DNA of 64,000 nt from Fallopia convolvulus (lineage: Eukaryota; Streptophyta; Magnoliopsida; Caryophyllales; Polygonaceae), in the NCBI GenBank assembly GCA_964016875.1, contig OZ024721.1, positions 39,056,210-39,120,209 on the forward strand. Direction: 5' to 3'. A program made the position numbers and the translations under genes. Under the pieces are notes generated by a model. The model was not told the DNA's origin, searched no databases, and was given only the letters and a program-made list of their open reading frames with translations. Of this stretch, positions 21,312 to 34,043 are shown one piece after another (positions within the stretch are counted from its first letter, which is position 1; each line of letters begins with the position of its first letter).

Positions 21312-23398
21312 TTTTTTTTTGGTAGAAGGAGAGGCGGCACTCTCCGTTTCCTCTAGGGGAGTTTTATTAATAAGAGAAAAAATGGGCTGAGTAGTCAGCA
21401 AACGGGGGATAGCCCGACCCCTAACATCATCAAAGAGCAGAAAAGAAATCCCCTCCGGTTGGGCAAGCAATACATGAGACCCTAGCGGAAAAATAAAAGC
21501 CATAGACGCGAGACGATCGGCAACGCTATTCGCCTCACGAAAAACATGACGGAATTGGATATTCCAATCCCTACTTTAAAAGCCTTGGCATTGTAAAACC
21601 AGGCTAGACAACGGATGACACTTGTTCAAATTAGACTCTAAAAAACTAATAATAACTTGAGAATCCGACTCTATAATAACTTTCTTAAAACCTTGATCCC
21701 AAGCAAGCTTGATCCAGTTCAGCACTCCCCACAGCTCCGCCATCGGCACCGAGCAAATACCGATATTGTGAACAAAACCGACTAACCAACGACCCGCTGC
21801 ATCTCTTATGACTCCACCCGAAGCTGCTCCTCCGCCTTCTCTAACCGCACCATCGGTGTTCACTTTAACCCAATCGTCCTCTGGTTTGTTCCAAGCTACA
21901 TCCTGCACAATTCTATTTCTAATGACACTATGAGGAGGAGGATTACCTGTTAGTTATGCATTTCACGAGCTTGTTGGATAATGAAGTTCGTCTGGTTTTT
22001 TGGAGCGTCGGCGCTGTTAAAAATCGTGTCATTCCACCACCTCCAAGTCCACCACAACACCAAAGCAAATGTTGCATTCCAGCTTCCATGCTCAACACTC
22101 CTATCCGCTAAAATGTTCTTTCTAATCCATATAGCAAAATCGTCCTGAAAAAAATGTTGATCAATATTAGTAGCGGAAAGATCAATCCAAATCTGTCTCA
22201 CATGAGTGCAGTCTCTAAATAGGTGTTCGAAAGTCTCCTCCTCTCCATTGCACCGGTTGCAGTCAGAAGTAGTGGTGAGATGCCTTCGCCTTCACTCGGC
22301 GTTAGTGAGAACCCCTCCCTTGCTAGCTAACCAAACAAAGATCCGGACTCTCTCAGGGATCTTGATTTTCCAAATTTTGCAGAAGAAACTGTTGTCCATT
22401 CCCAACCGATTGTAATCACCTTGCAGCAGCATGTAACTAGGGCTGTCAAAACTTGACCCGACCCGAAAAACCCGCCCGACCCGTCCGACTCCGAACCCGA
22501 CCCGACCCGAGAAAACAATAAAAATTTTTATACCCGAGACATGTTTGACCCGAACTGATTTGACCCGAATCCGAAAAAACCCAAACTCGAGATTAACCCA
22601 AAACCGATTATACCCGAATGGACTAGCCTGATGCAACCCGATATCCGATTCTACCCGACCCGAAGTCATCCGAAAATCCGAAGTTACCCGACCCGAAACC
22701 ATCCGAAAATCTGAAGTTACTCGACCCGAAACCATCCGAAAATTACATTATGTTATAAAATATTAATAATAGTGAATATTTATTATAATTATGTTTAAAT
22801 TAAATGTTACATTAAATATTTAGACCCTAGAGTAGTTAAACTACAAAAAAATAATCATTCGATATATCGTCTGAATCAAAATCCGGCTTACTCGAAATCA
22901 TATTAACCCGAAATTTGGCCAAAGTCGAAAACCGATTCACCCAAAATCCGAAAAACCCGAAACCTGACTTACCCGAAATCCGACTAAACCCGAAACCGAA
23001 CTAAACCCGAAACCGAACTTATCCGAAATCAATTTGGACCGAAAACCGAATGACCCGACCGAAATTGATCCGAAACCCGACTTTGCCCGATTAATTGAGC
23101 ACCCGACCCGAAATGATCCAACCCAATTTGATCCGATTTTCAAAATATCCGAATTTGACCCGAATCCGAACTTACCCGAAATTGAATTGACCCGACCCGA
23201 CCCGCCCGATTGACACCCCTACATGTAACCAGAATTAACCGTATAATTTCCATCAAAAGTGAGACCCCAACTGAGCTCATCATTCAGCTTTTGGTTTACC
23301 ACAACAGAAGACAGCTGAAACAGAGCAGCAACCGGTAAAAAAGGCGCCAACAAACTCCAATTCCAGCCACCATCTTCGTTCCAATAATCAGCCACGAG
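21312..23398 (-). pseudogene. L1-type LINE, 3' fragment (zf-RVT and RNase H), split by a hAT element
   Basis: A T-run at 21312-21321 is the minus-strand poly(A) tail. Reading the minus strand, 23398-23230 gives an RT-to-zinc-finger linker. 22435-22202 gives the zf-RVT region (KIWKIKIPERVRIFVWLA, then CNRCNGEEETFEHLF.DC). 21908-21576 gives an RNase H domain with VKVNTDGAV, MAELWGVLNW and IIESDSQV, which supply the D-E-D residues. Stops occur between domains. The endonuclease and RT are missing, so this is a 5'-truncated copy. Confidence 0.85.
22438..23221. mobile_element. Non-autonomous hAT element with CCCGA-rich interior
   Basis: Terminal repeats TAGGGCTGTCAA and TTGACACCCCTA; perfect 8-bp target duplication CATGTAAC (22430-22437 and 23222-23229), which is the hAT signature. 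784 bp. The interior is a degenerate low-complexity array of ACCCGA/CCGAAA words. Removing the element and one duplication rejoins the LINE frame exactly. ORFs inside are composition artefacts. Confidence 0.93.
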
Positions 23399-24214
23399 CC
23401 ATGGTTATTAAAATCGCGATTCAAGTCGTAAAATCGTACGTTTTTACGATCCAAATTCAGGTAACGATCCGGATCGCAGTGAAAAATCGTTTTACATCAG
23501 AATCGCAATAGAATCGTATCAGAATTGTACAGAATCGTATAGAATCGTAGAATCGCAAAATCGTAAGATTTTGTAGGTTTTATTTATAAAACTCAACTAG
23601 AAGACCCAATTCTTGTAAAAATAAATAAATGTCCTAAATTAAGCTATTATAACTTTATAAATCTTGCATTTGATATGAAAAATTTTCACAAAATTATTCT
23701 ATATTTTTTTATTTTTAATAAAATACATTTTTTCTTACAACATCCACACTTATTTTTATTTTTTTTCCTATTTTTAAATCCCTTACAAACCCAAACCCAC
23801 TCATAATTTATTTATTTTTCATAAAATTAATCAAAAATTATTTTTTTTCACACAATCAGTCATAATATAAGTTAATTTTCACAAAGCACACCCACAATTT
23901 GAGTTTTTTCGTATTAATATTAAATTTTTACACTTAAAAAACTCAAATATTCTAGATTTCTAGTATTATTAAACATCTCTCTCATATATAGATGCTTTGT
24001 GAATAAAATATGGTCAATTTTAAAAATTTATTACCTTATATTAGTGTAAGTTTTCATGAAACAACCATACTTTTTTTCTTCTTTTTTTCACCTACTATCA
24101 ATATTTTAAAAAAATATTCATATTTATTTATGATGTAAAATCTTAGAATTTTACGATCCGATTCATAAGGCCTATCACGATCCGATCTTAGAATCCCGAT
24201 TTTAATAACAATGG
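23399..24214. mobile_element. Terminal-inverted-repeat element with ATCGTA-rich ends
   Basis: Ends CCATGGTTATTAAAATCG and CGATTTTAATAACAATGG are inverted repeats of about 18-23 bp. Sub-terminal regions are filled with AATCGTA/GAATCG words on the left and GATCCGAT words on the right. The centre is AT-rich, and there is no ORF. No convincing target duplication was found, so the superfamily (hAT or Mutator) is open. It truncates the LINE at 23398. Confidence 0.7.
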
Positions 24215-24227
24215 TCACCTAATGCTT

Positions 24228-24911
24228 ACTCCCTCCTATCATTAATATTTGACGTTTAAGGCTTTGGCTTTTGACCACTTTTATTTGAGGTTATAGGCTG
24301 TAGGTGTACTCTACAAAGTGTTCTCATTTATTATAATTAATTTTTTTTAATTGCCTTTCACGAGATTCAATGTATAAAATGTACGGCAGAATACATCAAC
24401 AGACCCCTGTACTTACACTTTTTTTTTCCTATTGGACCCCTGTACTAAAAAATGTTCAAACAGACCCCTGTACTGCCCCCAATTTTTTCTATTGAACACT
24501 TTCAATCTTATTCTTCTTCCAGTGTACATCACGTGCCTTATGTGTCATGTTATTTTGCCAAATAAGCCAAAATGGTCAAATACGTACATGTTATTTTGTC
24601 TATTGAACACTTTCAAGTCTTCACGCGCCTTATGTAACATGTACGTATTTTGCCAAAATAACATGTACGTATTTGACCATTTTGGCTTATTTGGCAAAAT
24701 AACATGACACATAAGGCGCGTGATGTACACTGGAAGGAGAATAAGATTTAAAGTGTTCAATAGAAAAAATTGGGGGCAGTACAAGGGTCTGTTTAAATAT
24801 TTTTTAGTACAGGGGTCCAATAGGAAAAAAAGTGTAAGTACAGGGGTCTGTTGATGTATTCTGCCTAAAATGTACACGGATTGGTGTAAATTGGGACAAG
24901 GGAGTGCAAAA
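24228..24911. mobile_element. Degenerate Stowaway-like sequence split by a foldback element
   Basis: The left edge reads TACTCCCTCCTATC and the right edge reads GGGACAAGGGAGTG, resembling degraded CTCCCTCC ends. The sub-terminal sequence does not pair well, so this is tentative. It is interrupted by the element at 24385-24865. Confidence 0.35.
24385..24865. mobile_element. Foldback Mutator-like MITE
   Basis: 481 bp that is almost entirely one long inverted repeat: GGCAGAATACATCAACAGAC at the left is mirrored at the right end, and pairing continues to a small centre near 24610-24640. The target duplication TAAAATGTAC is perfect (24375-24384 and 24866-24875). A 9-10-bp duplication with long inverted repeats indicates the Mutator superfamily. 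The two ORFs on opposite strands are the two arms read in mirror image, not genes. Confidence 0.92.
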
Positions 24912-25727
24912 GACTAAGCATTAATGAGAAGTTATCATTACTGATACAATTCTCTTACTTGCCTTAATACTCGTGTACGATTGTAAAACATCATTTAATA
25001 ACATAGATAATTATAGAGGCTTTTTTTCCTTATTTCACAATAGAAATTTATATAAGCATTTTGTCCATTAATTTGCATTTATACCCTAATAATAGTAGGA
25101 ATCTAGATGTACTATTTAATAGGGATAATTTTAGAAGTTTTATAAACATATATTGTGAAACAGAGGGAGTAAGAAAGAAAAGAGGAAGGAGCGAATTAGA
25201 ATAGGCCAGGAAAGGTGGGGTAAAGCACACGAGGGGAGTTGAAATCTTAAATAAAATTTTCAATCATCGACACACATTCCAACAACATTGTCATATGTCG
25301 TTCACATGGAATCAATCCCTACTCGTCTGGTACTATGCTCCGGCTTCTATCTTCTTCACCGTTCACATACATACAAGTAATAATCCACCCCAAAAGATGA
25401 TAAACCCAACATGATAAGACCCACTTGCATATCACTTGTACTCTTGCTAGTACTCATCTTCACCCACCAATTTCACACTCCACACACACATAATAACCAA
25501 GTATTAGATTGAAGTACTAAACCCTGCTTGATATCAGTGAATTGAATTGAATTCTACTCTAATCAAAAACAAATTACACATTCCAGCCTAAAACCAATAC
25601 AAACTTGTTAAACTCTTGTAAAACGGTTACCTTTCCCCCTAAGATGTATTCATGTATATCAGAGATGCCGGCCTATAATTGGTTACACAAAACCAAAATT
25701 CAGTTACATAAATGACTTAATAAACAA
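24912..25727. other. Intergenic / 3' flank of the exoribonuclease gene
   Basis: No coding region. A one-sided ACAGAGGGAGTA near 25160 resembles a Stowaway end without a partner. The 3' UTR of the exoribonuclease gene probably lies in 25400-25727, but no poly(A) site can be fixed. Confidence 0.4.
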
Positions 25728-28700
25728 CTAAGACTGCCTATTTTTCCGACGCCTATTTTTCCTTTTTTTAGAAGACTTCATATCAGGACCATGGTTTTGA
25801 TCATGATTGAGAGGTGGTGCTATTGTACATGGAGCTAGGATACCATTTTTGGGATTACAATCTGCCCTAATCATCTGTATACTTTTTAATATCAGTCTGT
25901 ATGCAGCCTTTTCGAGCTGAGGACCAGTTATGCTTTCAGGAGGATTTGACCTCGAGGAAGTATTGTACTGGATCAGTTTTTGGTTTCCACTACGATCTTC
26001 ATGCCCCCGAGCAAAATCCTCCAGCCTCATCTCATGCCATAACACGGGCTTTTTCACATCACACTTGGATACAATCTGCATTTTGGACATTTAATGCAAG
26101 GATTTTGCAATAATCATCACTTATAGGAAAACGCCCAGTTATGATGGAATAGGTAATGATAGGGAAGTTATAATACCTTCTTTGGGAATTTAACCCCACA
26201 CGGCGGACTTGAAAGGTGTTTATGATAATCTGGAAGCCTGTATACAGTGCATCTGCAAAAAAATTAATAAAACATGAAGTTGTGTTTACTATAAGAACTA
26301 ATTAGAGACGAGATATGAATGATTATGAGGTTCGTCAAACTTACATGACATTGTTGTCTAAAATATCTTTCATTCCAGACACTGGAGACTTGAAAATTGG
26401 AGGACAGGGATTTCCAGCATAGAGGGATATGTAACCGTTCATCCCACCACTGCATGTAGGCCTAGATAAAATCAGCTCACGCCGCAAATATTCTACTCTT
26501 GATAACAATTATCTCAAGTTCAATAAACTCAAGTGACATTAGAACATATCAACATACACAACAACAACAACAACATTGACCCAGTGAGGTTCTGCTACAG
26601 CGGAACCTAGGGGGGTCAAGATGGAGGTACCCCGCCCAAGGGAAGGGGGTATGCCCGATAGACCCAAGAAAAACTGAAATTTAGCTATGTGACAATAATA
26701 ACTGAATTTAGTTATAATGCACCAAAATTGATATAGGGAGTTAGGGACTAAACCCATCTCAAAGGCAGTGTATAAAAGCCAATGAGTATGAGGAGGCGCC
26801 CCAAATTAAAAGGTTGGGTGCTAGTGGAAGGAATTATAATCTTTGCAAGAGGTGGGTGCTAGTAGAAACCCATGAGTTGAGAGGCCAACTCATGATGTTT
26901 GTTCCACTTGCTAATTGATCAGTAAAGACAGAAATAAGTAACAAATTGACCTAATATCTGATAGAACAACCAGGATTTTTCAACAAGAGAACATACAGAA
27001 ATTGAAATTATTGTAGTAGATGCTCATTCATTTTCCAGTTGGATCTAGTTTGGCCAAAACAGTCCATCCATATCCCAGATGAACTACCAAAAGATATTCT
27101 TAGAGAGCTGACCTAGGCAAGATTTAGAGCATACCTAATCCCTGGATCTATTTTCTCTTTCACTTCAATTCTTTCTGCCTCAGGTAAGTGTTTGCAGCGA
27201 TCATCAAGAGAGAGAATAAATGCAGACAATGGGTGAGATGCAGTGATGAAAAGCATGTCGGACATCATGTTGTTTCTCTGTGCTTCATCAGCCTATTACA
27301 AATATAGGGACTAATTAAGACAGAAACAGCTTCATTCTGAAAAATGGATTTGTTGACATGCGAGAAAGGTAGCACACCGTCAATGTATGTTCAATTTTTG
27401 CAACCTCGGCAAGAAGGCGATCCTCGTCAATAAACGGCAATTTTGGTATGCCCTTAAACATCATATAGAACCATCAATATCATGTGCTCAATAGATTTAC
27501 TTCTTTGAAAAAAAAAAGTTAAAAATGAATGTAAGATAACAATTCCATAAACTACCTGCCAAGCATAACGTTTTCCATTCATGTCAATTTCAAAATCTGG
27601 CACACAGGTATAAGATCCTCTTAGTCGGGGGGAAAAGAACACACAGAAAAAGTAGATAGCATAAAGAGTCTAAAGTGAAGTCCTTCCATTTTACTGTCCC
27701 ATGAAGAGTTTAATCAGCTTTCAAGGGCCTAAGCCACAATAAAACAAGGACCGGAGATGAGTTTCAAAATCATTACCAATGGCGGTGCAATTTACAGAAC
27801 CACTTTCAGGATGTTATTCCAATTAATCTAAAAGCGCATAATATGGGTCGAATCTATCACCTTTACTCACCAAAAAAATAAGAAAAAAACACAAACCTAT
27901 CATCTTTACACAATTAGTTTAGAAAACTATTGACTGCCAGCAACAATTAAGAAATACCTGCTGGATAAAAATCAATAATTGGGGAGTTTGGATCCGTCAT
28001 TAACTTCCTGTATTCCACTGGAAGTGCATGAGCACTGCAAACATACCTGCTATTAGAACATACAAAAATAATCAAGAGATGAAAGGCCAAGTAGAAACTG
28101 AAACCTTGCAGCTGGAAAAACTCCTAACAACTGATTAAATGGCTTGAATGGAGCACCCATCTCAAATTTGATATCCAACTGACCCAGATCCTTGATATCA
28201 GAAGCAAATGGAGCATAATGGTAAGGATAGAACCTGCAACAAAGAAGCTTGGTTGCTTATGAGTTTGACAATACCTGAACATGAATTTCCACGCTTTAAG
28301 TCTACCAAGTCACCTAATCATCCAAAAACTTGTTTTTGAAATGCACTAACAGAGAGATGAGAAGACCTTGATATACCAATTACCAAGTAACAGAAAAAGG
28401 AACAAAGTAACTTATAATATACTAGAAAGAACAGTAAGCTTTGCAGCAATCCTGTCCCAATTTAGGGGGAAAAAAGAGGAAAAAATAGACTCATAGAAGT
28501 AGGATCCTTGGGATGTGAAAGAGAAACAAAATAAGTGAGCTTTATAAGAGTCCAATCTCCATAAATAAATGAACAAGCATTAGCCATGCAAACTTAAAAG
28601 CAGGCTCAGATCTAACTCACCACTGCCATGAGCAAACACCTTCATAGTAATAATGCATAACCCAGCATAGTCCCTCTGTGTACTTCTGAACCTGCAAAAC

Positions 28701-31700
28701 AAAAAATGCATAGGAAAAAAATGCACCAACAAATGCAATACAAAAAAGCACTAGCAAACATTTCACACTGCAAATATTTCAAGGCATGCTTCAAAACAGC
28801 GAGGAGTTATGTAATTTGAAAAGACGAAAAGAAGATTCACATGAGTGTGGCCATCACTAATTTGTCCATCTTTTCATCCCCATAAATTGATAGGTGACAG
28901 CATCACCCTTGAAAAGTGCCTAGGTGTAATGCAAAATTGCAAATCTCTAATATAATCAATATAACACAGTCGTTTCAATTTAAACAGTAATCTTTTCAGC
29001 GAAGTCCTAGATCTTAGAAATGGAGATGGAATATGTTGGCATTATGCCATTATCACAACAAACATGCAAATCATCAGTTGGCAATATAGTTTGACATATA
29101 GTATGATTCTATCTTCTTAAGGTCGTATTTTTAAAACCTCCAAATATACTATAAAACGGCAGCGTGTCAAAGAAGCAAATAAAATGCAAGTAATCTCCCT
29201 TAACGATGAAAAGAGAATCAAGCAACACTGAATACATGTGCTTGCCCATTGTTGTCAATAAATGTTTGTTCTAGGAATGGCAACATCAAAATGTTCAAAG
29301 TAGATTAACACACTCCCAGTCTCCCACAGTAGAATTTTCCTCCTTTTTTGGTCACAGGAGTTTAATAGAGTAGGTGATATCAATTTATCCCACATCAGAG
29401 TACTTACAACATCTTTCCTTATTTCTTCAAGCTCCGTGAGAGATTTCGCCAAGAATTTCTCTTCATAATACCTTTCTTTCCATCCAGGCTCAGCCAATCT
29501 GATCTGATAAAAGAATAAAGAAAACGGTGTTACAACATAGCACTCTTTCAGGCATAAAGAAAAGGAATTTCAAATGTCCTTGCCAAAATTGTCTTCAGAG
29601 CATGATAATATTTTCAAATTATCAGGAAAAAACTAACACTAATGTTTGGCATTACATATTAAATAGAACTAAAATAAGGTGCATCTTATATTCCAACATC
29701 AATGCCACATCAACCACAAAACAAAATAAGCAGAAGCTCGGCAAAAGTAGCTATGACAATTGTAGATACATACCTTGTCAACCTCTGGCTTCTCCAAGTT
29801 AAAAGCATCAGACTGCTCTCGAAGCAACTGTTTCAGCTTTATTTTCAGTTCCTCTTCATTATCCTTCATCTGAAATAAAAAAAAAGGCTCATAAATTCAA
29901 CCAATTAATATAAAGAAAAGTTACAGTACTCCCCGACTAGCCAAAAAGGTAAACAAGTGCACACAGAAATTGAGGAAATAAAAACCACAGAGATCCAAGA
30001 GACAATAAAATTCTTCTCATAGTGAGAGAGAAGACAAAGAATAGTGGACAAAGAGATCATACCTCCAAATCAAGACTATTCTCAACCTCAATAATGGCAT
30101 CACCAATTGTGGCAGTTGACATCAAACGTGCAACCTTTGTAGGTCCCATGGAGTTTTTTACACAATTACCAGATTCAGCTTTCTGATCAGGTGCAAGCAT
30201 AGGTGCAGAAACAAGACCAGAACCATGAAATCCAGCAAGAGGAAGTACGGACTCAAGTTTCAGCCGAGGTTCCATATCATCGCCTCTTTGTTGTGCTTTT
30301 CGACCCTTCTTCCTCTCTACTCGATGCTGAATAATTAAGTAAATAAAATAAGTTCTTCTATTTATATATAGAATACATTTTATACAAAAACAATCTTACT
30401 TCAATCATTGCTCTTTTCTGAAATATAGTATCTTCATGTGATCCAACAGCTTGTATGAAACTCTCTACTCTTTGCAAGTTTGGCTGCAATAAATAAAAAG
30501 GTAGAAAGAAGAATTCTATTAAAAAAACTCTCACTTATGAAACTATTGCAAAGTAAAGGTATTCAGTTACCTTGCTTCCATCTGTCAAATAACCTCCCAT
30601 AGACCGAAATTCTTTCTTGTAGACATCCATCAAAAGGTTGATAGCACCCTGGACACAATATTAAGTACAAAGAAAGGAACTCCTTTAGACAAAAAAACTG
30701 TGGAAGAAAAAATTCCCACATTGGAAAACTAAAGAGAAATTAGCCTAAATATATACCTATGGGTTACTCCTCCTATCACCAATTGGTTTTAGGATGGAAC
30801 CCCATGGGCTTATGTGATGGGCCTGTCGCGCATGTGTGCGCTGGGACGGTCTCCCCCTCCGTCCGTATTGTGGCCCGCCGAACTTTGACATGATATCAAT
30901 TGTAGTGCAAGGAAAGATGTCACTCTCAATTCCCATTTTATTGCAATAGCATGATTGTATTGGCCATAAATATAGTATATAAATGTGGAAAAGAAAAGAA
31001 AATTCAGCCACGCATGTTACTGATGAGTTCATGAGGCCAGCAATTAAACGGGAAGAAATTGGAGCTAACTCACTTCACGAATTTCCAGAGTAGGCATGTG
31101 AGGCAAAAAATCATTGCCAACAAAGAAACATATAAAGATGAAATCATCAATGATGCGCTCAAAGTCTATTTGGAATGGCTGATTGGGAATCCTCAACTCA
31201 ATTTCCAAATAATCTCTCAAAGTCCAAATATTGAGAAACTGCAAAGGGAAAATACAACACATCTAAGAATAAGCATTTTGAAAACCCCATACATTAGAGA
31301 CATAATTTAAGAGAATCACAGACCTGAAAAGGCCTTTTGGGTAGAGCATCATCACCCTTTTCATCAAAGACTCCAGACTTTCTCTTTGTCTTGCCCTCAC
31401 AATTTGCTGCAATATGACCCACCTGACCACACAAGAAGCACTTGCCTTGCTGTCCAAGGGATAATATAACCTATAACATGGAGAAATCCAGCTACATGGT
31501 TAGAGTGACTTAATGTCTGCCCAACACAAGAAAACAGTGCATGCACTGGACAAATCACAAACCTCTCTGAGAATTGAGAAGTGAACTTCATGGGTAGCCA
31601 ATGCCAACATGATCAAGTCTGCATCCTATGTAGTGAATAAATAAGGAAGACAAGCGGAAAACTATTAAATTACTTCAGCAGATACAGCAAATTAAAAGGT

Positions 31701-33679
31701 TTTTCTGCAAGAAAACATACCAAACCATACAGGCAATGACGGGTATTTGGGTCATAGCCAGGAAGATTTCTTTGAAGGCGTATATAAGATATGATTTTGT
31801 GTTCCCCTTCCCCGGGAACATTGGCGTCAGACAAAATAACCTTCAAAATATCACAGCAAACTTCCTTAGTTTGCAGCAGTGAAATGCAGAAAAAAAAAGG
31901 GTAAACCGCAGCTGGATAACATGAGCTCAAAACTAGTCATGTGACCACTTGTTTTATAGTGGTACCTTGATTGATTTCCATCCAGGATCATTATTCAATC
32001 TGAGATGGATATAGTACTGCAAAGCAACTGATAAAACAGCCATAAACTCTGTTCCAGGTGTAATAACATTGGTGTCAACAGTCTGCGATTGCAGTTTAGG
32101 TGGAAGCTTTCTTCCTTCCTCTTCGAACTCCTGACGCAGTTTTTCTTCCTCAGCTGCCTAGTAAAATAAATTTTCACAATGAAACCATAATGTACAAAGA
32201 TTTACAGCACACATAAAGTAATAATACAATTTGTGAACTAATTTAAGAATGAAACTGGAGAAAGATGCTTTCAGAAGAAACATACTGCATCTGCTGCATC
32301 CTTGGCAGCTTTAAATCGCCTTGACCTTTGCTGATTCATCTTAGCCCTCGGAGCAACACCATCTTAAGATTTAAACACATCAAATGAATACCATTTTCAT
32401 GAGAATGAAAATACAAATTCTACAAAAAAAATTAACGAGATCAGAAAAGCATTGCCCACCAATAGCCATGAATAACAGCTTTCTTGGACGAACCATTACA
32501 AAAAGCCTATCGATGTAGTCAAACACATTCTGGAAGACCTCATCGAAAGTTGTTGGAGCACGCTTTACAAGGCAAAAAAGGGAGGGAGAAGAACATAATT
32601 AATCAATCAGAGGGAAAAAAAAATAGACCAAATATAAGGCAGATGAGAATTACAGGAGAAGGTGTAAACATTTGCTTGCGGCCATGGATACAAGCAGTTA
32701 CAGACTCAAATGCAAAAGAGTATCAGTCAGTAGATAAGTCTATCTACCTAGGAACTACAAGTAGGGTATATATAGTACAGCTCAACAATAAGTAGGAAAA
32801 ATGAGATAGAAGTATAGAAGTGAACTACCATTAACTTTCTCTACCAAAATCTTGGGAATAAAAACTAAAAAAAAAAAAAAAGAAGAGAAATCGCCATTTT
32901 TTAGCTATGTTAATGAGCATATGTAGTAACTAGTAAGACATTTCCAGCTACCACTGACTAATAGTGTAACAGTAAACTAGCTAACATATACGGAGTATTA
33001 GCTAATCAGATTTCTATTAAAAATGCAAGGAAACCTAACATTAACAGAGCATTCAAATAGACTTCTCAACCCCCTCTCCCAATGAGAAACAATTCACTGT
33101 TAGTCTAAGACTCCAAGGATAAGACCATGTTCACACACTTGCAGCTTTTGATCATGACAAAAGCGTAAAGATTAAGATTTCAACTATCTTTGTGTTACAC
33201 TATTACATCATGCCTACTTCGACCACGATTATTACAAACAAACTTATATCACAAAACAGGGTAATGTAGTTCACTTGTAATCAACGCAAGGATAATTGTT
33301 CAAACATACTGCTTGCAATCATATCGTACCAACGGAGCACTGCATCTTAAGCAAGCTGTAGAATGCAAACTTCCGAATACGGAACGAATATCTCTAATTA
33401 CACAGTCACTAAGTAACACAATCGGATAGATCACAGATATATATAAAAATGAGAATGGGAACATTAAGAACATACCCTATCTTCGGGATGAAAGCAGGGA
33501 TGAATAATCCCGTTCATATCGAGATAGAGATTGTCATATTCCAGCATATTGGGGTTAGGCTTGCTCGTGTCGATGGGGATTTTAACTCCGTCGATAACGA
33601 CTGCCTCTTCTTCAATGACATCAACCACTATGAGCGGATACTTTTCCGCCAACCATCGGTAGAACGCCGGCACTCCCAT
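25728..33679 (-). CDS. XRN3: XRN2/XRN3-type nuclear 5'-3' exoribonuclease
   Basis: Degrades 5'-monophosphorylated RNA; in plants this type acts in the nucleus (rRNA and miRNA-loop turnover, transcription termination). There are 22 GT-AG exons: 33476-33679, 32460-32562, 32286-32362, 31966-32157, 31721-31840, 31563-31625, 31324-31470, 31074-31238, 30571-30648, 30400-30483, 30063-30326, 29774-29869, 29408-29503, 28621-28691, 28105-28233, 27958-28034, 27556-27596, 27378-27452, 27135-27292, 26345-26461, 26177-26252, 25728-26075. The sum is 2781 bp, in frame, 926 aa. Conserved acidic blocks: YLDMNG (D54), GEGEHK (202-207), DADLIM (233-238), FFVGNDFLPH (D345). A CX2CX4HX4C zinc knuckle lies at C264-C277. 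The N-terminus (VDVIEEE, DTSKPNPN, TTFDEVF) matches the XRN2/3 type rather than cytoplasmic XRN4. Basic clusters near 413-425 and at the very C-terminus could be nuclear signals. The C-terminus is shorter than the roughly 1000 aa usual for XRN2/3. The last acceptor (26076) is the weakest call. Confidence 0.93.
26556..26815 (-). mobile_element. SINE-like element, copy 2, in an XRN intron
   Basis: Matches 3518-3750. On the plus strand it begins with ACAACAACAACAACAAC, the variable trinucleotide tail, then CATTGACCCAGTGAGG. It ends near GGCGCCCC; the head may extend to about 26900, where GGGTGCTAGT is repeated. It lies in the intron between exons 19 and 20, in the same orientation as the gene. 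Confidence 0.65.
30712..30930 (-). repeat. TRIM-like repeat fragment in an XRN intron
   Basis: In the intron between exons 8 and 9. The stretch CCCACATTGGAAAACTAAAG ... CACCAATTGGTTTTAGGATG ... CCCATGGGCTTATGTG, then TGATATCA, looks like the short LTR and primer region of plant TRIM elements. Its GC content is well above that of the surrounding intron. No second LTR or duplication was found. The strand is uncertain, since the motif order reads on the plus strand. Confidence 0.3.
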
Positions 33680-34043
33680 TGAAAAATAACCGGTAGAATT
33701 CTCTCAGGCTTTGAGAGCTCTGCAAACCCCCAACTGAGCCAAAAAAGAAACTTTGGGGAAAAAAAAGATAACAAGGGAAAACCCTAGTATGTGAATTGCA
33801 TAGTCATCTAATAAAATGGGGGATAATTAGTGGAGGTATATGATGAAGGGGGATAGAGAGAATATATTTTGACGAGAAAGGCCGCTCAGAAAGGGAGGCG
33901 CGAAATAGCGTCCGAGAGGAGGGATTGAGGAGGACGACGAAGTTAGGGCAAATTAAACGGGGACGATTTGACGAAAATAGCCTTGGTATGTGAATCACTG
34001 AATTAAATAGTTTTATAGTTTTTTTTTGTCAAGACACCGACAA
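33680..34043 (-). promoter_or_regulatory. XRN 5' flank
   Basis: Only 364 bp separate the start codon from the Helitron end. The start context is TTTTTCAATGGGAG. A 5' UTR and proximal promoter must lie here; there is no clear TATA box. GC content is above that of the flanks near 33880-33960. ORFs in this stretch are not supported. Confidence 0.4.

Noticed and set aside
22292..23143. Gly/Arg/Val-rich minus ORFs
   Set aside because: Generated by the CCCGA word array of the hAT element.
24432..24877. Two similar ORFs on opposite strands
   Set aside because: They are the two arms of a foldback MITE read in mirror image; no protein domain.
32484..32795. 103-codon plus ORF
   Set aside because: Antisense shadow of XRN exon 2 and intron 1.
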